64,000 bases of DNA from contig NZ_CP069358.1 of NCBI RefSeq assembly GCF_016864375.1, positions 124,001 through 188,000 of the forward strand, read 5' to 3'. The notes under the pieces are model-generated. The model ran no database searches. It was not told the origin of the DNA and saw only the letters and a program-made list of their open reading frames with translations. Positions within the stretch are counted from its first letter, which is position 1. Each line of letters opens with the position of its first letter. Below, piece by piece: positions 59,672 through 64,000 of the stretch. A program made the position numbers and the translations under genes. Source of the DNA: Microvirga sp. VF16 (GTDB lineage: Bacteria > Pseudomonadota > Alphaproteobacteria > Rhizobiales > Beijerinckiaceae).

Positions 59672-60688
59672 TCAGCGGCTGACGCGCCAGATCCGACCAC
59701 CCGCGTCATCAGAGACGACAATCGACCCATCCGGCAGCTCCTTGACGTCAACCGGACGTCCAACCCTGCTCAGAAAACGCTGCCCGTTGCCGGAGCGGCC
59801 GCGGCCCACACGCAGCCGCACGACCTGGTACCCGACCGGGGTGCTGCGATCCCAGCTCCCATGTTCGGCAACCAGCGCCTCGCCGCGCAACTCCGGAAAC
59901 ATGGCACCGCGATAGAAATGAAGCCCGAGCGTCGCGACATGGGCCTGGAACTCATACACAGGTGGGGTTTGGGGCGCGGGCGGAACTGCCGCCTCGAAGC
60001 CGCGCAATCGCACCCGACCGCCGAAATACGGAAAGCCATAGAAGGCACCGGACTGCAGTTCGTTGAGCTCGTCGGGTGGTGTGTTGTCTCCCATCCCGTC
60101 GGCGCCATTGTCGGTGAAATACAGGGTGCCGCCGTTCCAATCGAAGCCGACCGAGTTGCGGATGCCCCAGGCCATGCGCCGAAGGTCCCCGCCGTTTGGG
60201 CTGAGGCTGATGATCGTCCCCTGCAAACCCTCGGGCTGGCAGATGTTACACGGCGAGCCGATTGAGATGTACAGCCGGCTGTCTGGCCCGGCTTGCATGT
60301 AGCGCAGGCCGTGGTGGGCCTGGTTCGGCAGCCTGATCGGCAGATCGGCTCGGTTGGCCAGTCTCCCGCCAGGCACTGGCGTAAAAGTTGAGATGCGGTC
60401 GCGCGATGCAACGTAGAGCCTGTTCCCCAAGCAGGCGACGAGCCTGGAAGCGGCCCGCACGGCCGGCCCACCTGCCAGAGGGATGCCATAGACCGCGTTG
60501 CCTTTGGTGCCGACGTATAGCGCATCGCCGCAGATAGCCATGGCACGGGCAGCCGGCACACGGGCGAACACCGCAACGCGGGCTCCGGGTGCGGCATGGA
60601 CGGTTTGGCCAAGGCACGGTGGGACCAGACTGGCGGTGGCGAGGCCGGCAAGAGCTAAGGACCAGAACCGCTTGCCAAGGTGCATCAT
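59672..60688 (-). CDS. PQQ-dependent sugar dehydrogenase-like secreted protein
   Basis: 338 residues with a signal peptide (LALAGLATASLVPPCLGQT). The repeats YVGTKGNAVYGIPL, LYVASRDRISTF, YISIGSPCNICQPEGLQG, LYFTDNGADGMGDNTPPDEL and PVDVKELPDGSIVVSDDAGG are six-bladed propeller strands as in soluble aldose dehydrogenases and sorbosone dehydrogenase. His in HHGLRYMQAGPD and the Cys pair CNIC fit a cofactor or metal site. Periplasmic oxidation of a sugar or aldose is likely. No partner gene. Confidence 0.85.
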   Translation of the reverse strand: MMHLGKRFWSLALAGLATASLVPPCLGQTVHAAPGARVAVFARVPAARAMAICGDALYVGTKGNAVYGIPLAGGPAVRAASRLVACLGNRLYVASRDRISTFTPVPGGRLANRADLPIRLPNQAHHGLRYMQAGPDSRLYISIGSPCNICQPEGLQGTIISLSPNGGDLRRMAWGIRNSVGFDWNGGTLYFTDNGADGMGDNTPPDELNELQSGAFYGFPYFGGRVRLRGFEAAVPPAPQTPPVYEFQAHVATLGLHFYRGAMFPELRGEALVAEHGSWDRSTPVGYQVVRLRVGRGRSGNGQRFLSRVGRPVDVKELPDGSIVVSDDAGGRIWRVSR

Positions 60689-61032
60689 GTCCTCGCGACC
60701 GGCTCAAACAGCTCATTTATGCGCCGACCGCTGAGTTTGGAAACTCACGAGTTCGCAGGGACTGGGGAGATCAGGGATAGTGCAACCCGCGCTCTGCCAG
60801 GATCCGTCGGTCAGGAGGATCCCCGCCAAGAATGCAGAGCTGCTGGCCCGGATCTAAAGGCGAAGGCCAGTTCACCGTTACGCTCAGCCGCTCATCTGCC
60901 ATGCTTCAACCAGGGAGGATCAGGGATCCTGGTTCTGGCGCGATTGTCTGGCAACAGACACAGCGATGCCAGAGTGAACGGTAGGCTATTTGCGGCGAAC
61001 CGCTCGAACTGCTTCGCAAGGCCTCCTACGGA
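60689..61032. other. Intergenic stretch
   Basis: No gene, terminator or repeat that I can support. Confidence 0.3.
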
Positions 61033-61278
61033 TCAATGCTGACGAGCCTGAACGAAGTAGGCGGCGATCGTCGCCTCACCGAGAGCCTTGCAGGCTTCCA
61101 GCCGATGCAAGCCTTCGACCAAAACAAACCGCGAGCCGTCGGGTCGCACGAGAATAGGCGCCTGCTGCCCCTTCTCCATGATGCTCTCGGCAAGGGCTGC
61201 AACCTTGTGCGGATCAAGCGTGTGACGCCGCCGCACCGGCACATAGACATCGGCGATGGCAAGCGTCTGCCTCTTCAT
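61033..61278 (-). CDS. ParB/sulfiredoxin-like N-terminal domain protein
   Basis: 81 residues, a single ParB_N-type domain: VYVPVRRRHTLDPHKVAALA, ESIMEKGQQAPILVRPDGSR and FVLVEGLHRLEACKALGEAT. GxHR (here GLHR) is the CTP/ATP-binding motif. No HTH or C-terminal dimer domain follows, so it is not a full ParB; such stand-alone domains are common in alphaproteobacteria and may bind nucleotides. It lies 1.2 kb from the second ParA copy. Confidence 0.75.
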   Translation of the reverse strand: MKRQTLAIADVYVPVRRRHTLDPHKVAALAESIMEKGQQAPILVRPDGSRFVLVEGLHRLEACKALGEATIAAYFVQARQH

Positions 61279-61437
61279 CATCCCGGCGGCTTCAGTCGCT
61301 TGTCATGATGATCAAAGCTTAGGCGCCGCGGATCGGCTTGCCCAGGAACATGCGATCCCACGTTGCGTTGCCTGAGAAGGTCAGCTTGGCAGGAGGGTGG
61401 CGTCGCTGTGCTGGGCCTCCGCACACGGGGACATCTC

Positions 61438-61642
61438 ATGAGCAAACTCACAGCCTTGATGGGCGTTCTCTTCCTGGCCGTGTCGTCGGCTTGGGCGCAG
61501 ACCCCTGCCCCCGTCCCCTGCGCCCAGCGCTCCCCCCGCGGCCATGGGCGGCGGGATCGCAGACTACTGGTGGATCATCCTGCTGGTGATTATTGTCGCC
61601 GCCGCGATCTGGTATTTCTCCCGCAGCCGCAGGGGCGTGTAA
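61438..61642 (+). pseudogene. Small secreted/membrane protein gene with +1 frameshift in a C-run
   Basis: The start MSKLTALMGVLFLAVSSAWA is a good signal peptide. The other end, in the next frame, reads GGGIADYWWIILLVIIVAAA and IWYFSRSRRGV with a stop at 61640-61642. The frames switch in GCCCCCG near 61511-61516; four C instead of five would give QTPAPSPAPSAPPAAMGGGI. The result would be a 67-residue single-span membrane protein. Real frameshift, phase variation or base-call error are all possible. Confidence 0.65.
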
Positions 61643-62290
61643 CCGGGTATCCGGCAGGAACGGACCCAGGGCATCAGGTGTTAATCAGCAGCCCTTTTGA
61701 TGCTCCTGACTGTCCCACCGACCCGAACCCGGCTCTGCGCCGGGTTCCTTTTGACATGGGCTGACGTGCGCCACAAGGCGCTCCAGGGATGCGGTCCCTG
61801 AGACCATGAGACGTGCCACTCAATCTCCATCGAAGCTCTGATGGGCGGATCCGCTGAATAGTTGCGGGCCACGGCCGTCTCCTCTTGGCCAGCACCGATG
61901 CATCAGACGTGGGTTGATGGCGGGCAGTCCGCGCCCCGGCTGAGGGTGCTGTCTGAAACCCTCAGCCGGGGCATCAGTGGAGAGGAAGCCCTCCGACACC
62001 TCCAGTGCCATTCACTAGCGACACCAGAGTAGCTGTTCGGGCAGAGTCACCGCCTGCCCGGTGCACGGATCCTGTCGCGGTTAGGGTAAACAATTCGTGG
62101 GTGCCGGAGAGCAAGGCGCTCCTCTGGCTTCATCTGGCCAGCGTCTGGTTCCTGATAGATGCAGGCCGAAATATCAGCCTTGAGTATCTCCATCGTGCGA
62201 ACAGCGACATTTCAACTCGGTTGGCACACGCGATGTCAGGACGAGCGCAGTTATGGAAAGAGATCATCAATCCGTGGCCGGAATCAATCT
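61643..62290. other. Intergenic stretch before ParA copy 2
   Basis: Contains the hairpin at 61933-61972; otherwise nothing supported. From about 62250 the text becomes similar to the sequence before the first ParA copy. Confidence 0.35.
61933..61972. terminator. Perfect 14-bp hairpin
   Basis: GCCCCGGCTGAGGG pairs exactly with CCCTCAGCCGGGGC over a 12-base loop. There is no T-run on either side. It lies 290 bp after the frameshifted small membrane gene and 500 bp before the second ParA start. Confidence 0.5.
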
Positions 62291-62953
62291 TCTGTTAACC
62301 ATACGCGCGCGACTATGCATTGCCTGATCGATCTGGGACAGCGAGCAGGTCTTTCCACGACAACAAGCGGGGCGCGCTCATGCGCCTCGTTTGGTTTCGG
62401 CACGCGTTCCAACGCAGTTACAGCCTCGTAATCACGACCACCATCGATCTGCCCAGAGTGGGAGAACTGGCATGAATGTTTTGGTTTTTGCTTCCCGCAA
62501 GGGCGGTTCTGGAAAGAGCACCCTTGCCGCGCATTTGGGGAGCTATATGGCCGCGCATTCTCAGCCGACGCTCCTGATTGACGCAGACCCGCAGGGATCT
62601 CTGGCCCTTTGGCATAAGGTCCGGGACACAGGGGATCTTTCGCTCCACGTCGGCACCAAGCATCTCGCGGCCACATTGGCCAAGGCGCGGCGCGATGGAG
62701 TCGAATGGGTTTTGATCGACACGCCGCCCAATGCCGAAACCGCAGTGGCCGAGGCGATTTGGCACGCAGACCTTGTCGTGGTTCCAATGCGTCCGGGGCT
62801 GTTCGATGTCGACGCCATTCAGGCAACGATCCAGGTCTGCCGTGAGCTGAAGAAGCCTTATGCAGTGGTGATCAACGCCGCGCCGGCCAAGAATGGCTCG
62901 GATGACCCGATGGTTAGGGACGCTCGAGGGGCGATGCAGGCGCTCGATGTTCC
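62291..62953 (+). repeat. Direct repeat, copy 2 (identical core of the parA duplication)
   Basis: Matches 16074-16736 with one mismatch, offset 46,217 bp and same orientation. Confidence 0.9.
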
Positions 62954-63137
62954 GACATGGGCGGGTCAGATTACACACAACCCTGAACTGTCGCTCTCCC
63001 TGGCCCACGGAGCCGGGGTTAACGAGTTCAGTTCCAGGTCGTCCGGATCGGAGGAGATCGGCAACCTATGGCGAGCGCTGACAAGGAGCTTTGAGGCAAT
63101 CGAGGCTATGACGGGCAAACACATTCAATCCGCCTGA
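62472..63137 (+). CDS. ParA/MinD-like ATPase, copy 2
   Basis: 221 residues, identical to the first copy up to MQALDVPTW. The last 60 residues differ at about eight positions (for example AGQITHNPEL here, GGQITHSPEL there; SRSSGSEE here, STSPASEE there). Walker motifs are unchanged (KGGSGKST, LLIDADPQG), so both are probably functional. No parB next to it; a single-domain ParB_N protein is 1.2 kb upstream on the other strand. Confidence 0.9.
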   Translation: MNVLVFASRKGGSGKSTLAAHLGSYMAAHSQPTLLIDADPQGSLALWHKVRDTGDLSLHVGTKHLAATLAKARRDGVEWVLIDTPPNAETAVAEAIWHADLVVVPMRPGLFDVDAIQATIQVCRELKKPYAVVINAAPAKNGSDDPMVRDARGAMQALDVPTWAGQITHNPELSLSLAHGAGVNEFSSRSSGSEEIGNLWRALTRSFEAIEAMTGKHIQSA

Positions 63138-63593
63138 GCGACTTCGGCCAATAATTGGCTCCCAATCCATTGGGTTACCCGCGTGATCTTGGGCGACTTT
63201 GACATGACCCGCCTGATGCACAAGTCACGTGCGACATATGTCTGCAAACGGCGAAAACCGTTGGCCGAGCAGTTTATCTGCTCACTGCATGAGAGCGACA
63301 CGTCGGACCAATTGCTTTCTTGTCCTTGATCCGGACCTACGACAAAACCGGAGACCGGTGACAGCTACTTTTCGAACAGTTATTTTGACAAGAAGTTTAC
63401 GGCATCAGGAAGTCTAACCTAAACGAGCTCGACGCGTCGGCGGACCTATCACGCCATCGCATCTTAACGGTTCAACTACCATGATCGACCTATTCTGAGG
63501 CACACAGGCTCTCATTCCGTGAGTGCCACCAACCGACCGTTCTGATCCAGATGGTTGTCCTCCAGCCATGGTCTTCCTGCTCCAGGAGCTTCG
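63138..63593. other. Intergenic stretch after ParA copy 2
   Basis: The first 220 bp are a diverged homologue of the stretch after ParA copy 1. No supported gene. AGGAG at 63583-63587 serves the next gene. Confidence 0.4.
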
Positions 63594-64000
63594 ATGTTTC
63601 AGGCCCTCACGCGAACTCTCCCGCGCCGCTACCAAGCCGCCGCCGTCGTCTTGGGATTGGGCGCTGTCGCGGGATGGAGCCTGCTTTCGGGATCACGCGG
63701 GTCGACCGCGGAACCTGAGCGTCAGGCATCGGCACCAGTTGCCGAATTGCGAGCAGGTCAGAGCCCAGCGACCGAGGTCCCGGAGTCCAGCATATCGTCG
63801 GGTTTTGCTCGGAAAGAGATCGCTCGCCTGTCCCAAGAGAAGGTCCTGGTTCAGCCAAAGCCAGTCATGGCTCGCCCTCCGCTTCAAGCCGTCTCATCTG
63901 CAGGTCGTCAGCCGCAGACGGGAGTTCCCCAGACTGGCTCGATTGCGCGTAAAGCGCCAACTCCGCCACAGCCACCGGCCCGTGGTGTCCGCACGGCACA
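63594..64000 (+). CDS. Membrane-anchored Pro/Gln-rich hypothetical protein (cut by window edge)
   Basis: Open from an ATG after AGGAG to the end of the window, 135 codons seen. One membrane helix near the N-terminus (YQAAAVVLGLGAVAGWSLLS), then a low-complexity Pro/Ala/Gln/Ser-rich region (PKPVMARPPLQAVSSAGRQP, ARKAPTPPQPPARGVR) with basic residues. It could be an inner-membrane anchor for an extracytoplasmic domain downstream of the edge. Not recognised. Confidence 0.65.
   Translation, partial: MFQALTRTLPRRYQAAAVVLGLGAVAGWSLLSGSRGSTAEPERQASAPVAELRAGQSPATEVPESSISSGFARKEIARLSQEKVLVQPKPVMARPPLQAVSSAGRQPQTGVPQTGSIARKAPTPPQPPARGVRTA

Overview
The window looks like chromosome or a large replicon of a high-G+C alphaproteobacterium of the order Hyphomicrobiales. 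Methylobacteriaceae (Microvirga or Methylobacterium-like) is the best guess. The reasons are the gene families present: FdsGBACD formate dehydrogenase, phasins, the ATP-synthase zeta inhibitor, tripartite tricarboxylate transport and many amino-compound ABC transporters. The genus is inferred from gene content only. I see no rRNA, CRISPR array or prophage, and one tRNA.

Region 1 (1-13.3 kb) holds two uptake systems with two LysR regulators between them. A leftward spermidine/putrescine-type ABC set (potD-potA-potB, potB cut by the window edge) comes first. A rightward Opp/Dpp-type set follows, in which the second permease is fused to the first ATPase. It runs on into an FAD amine oxidase and an AstE-like deacylase, so it probably imports and degrades an acylated or peptide-like amino compound. 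Region 2 (13.4-30.5 kb) is accessory: IS6 elements, a polysaccharide lyase, a pentapeptide-repeat micro-protein, a ParA-like ATPase, cytochrome c, dodecin, a Crp/Fnr regulator, a DMT exporter, a diguanylate cyclase, small hypotheticals, tRNA-Arg, and a hemerythrin-phasin fusion divergent from a phasin.

Region 3 (30.7-47.3 kb) is the most interesting part. It contains a leftward set (zeta inhibitor, 42-codon ORF, phaA, phaB, tctC-like binding protein), a rightward tctB-tctA pair preceded by what looks like a deleted tctC, a leftward TctD/TctE-type two-component system with its own binding protein, and a rightward ATP-citrate-lyase-like pair followed by terC. Three promoter regions carry the same tandem 11-bp direct repeat (consensus TGTCAGGTTSA). 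They lie upstream of tctBA, between tctD and the lyase genes, and upstream of the zeta-phaAB-tctC set. I infer one TctD-type regulon in which imported citrate (or another tricarboxylate) is cleaved to acetyl-CoA and oxaloacetate, and the acetyl-CoA is stored as polyhydroxybutyrate.

Region 4 (47.3-64 kb) starts with insertion-sequence debris: an IS21-like mini-element, a 5'-truncated IS1182 transposase and an IS6 fragment that has replaced the end of fdsD. The complete leftward fdsGBACD operon, class I fructose-bisphosphate aldolase, an LTXXQ protein, a sugar dehydrogenase-like protein and several decayed genes follow. A second ParA copy lies 46,217 bp from the first in direct orientation. Decay is a theme of the window: an amber stop near 24.5 kb, a P-type ATPase relic, a frameshifted M50 protease, a truncated MBL hydrolase, a C-run frameshift in a small membrane protein, and the vestigial tctC.
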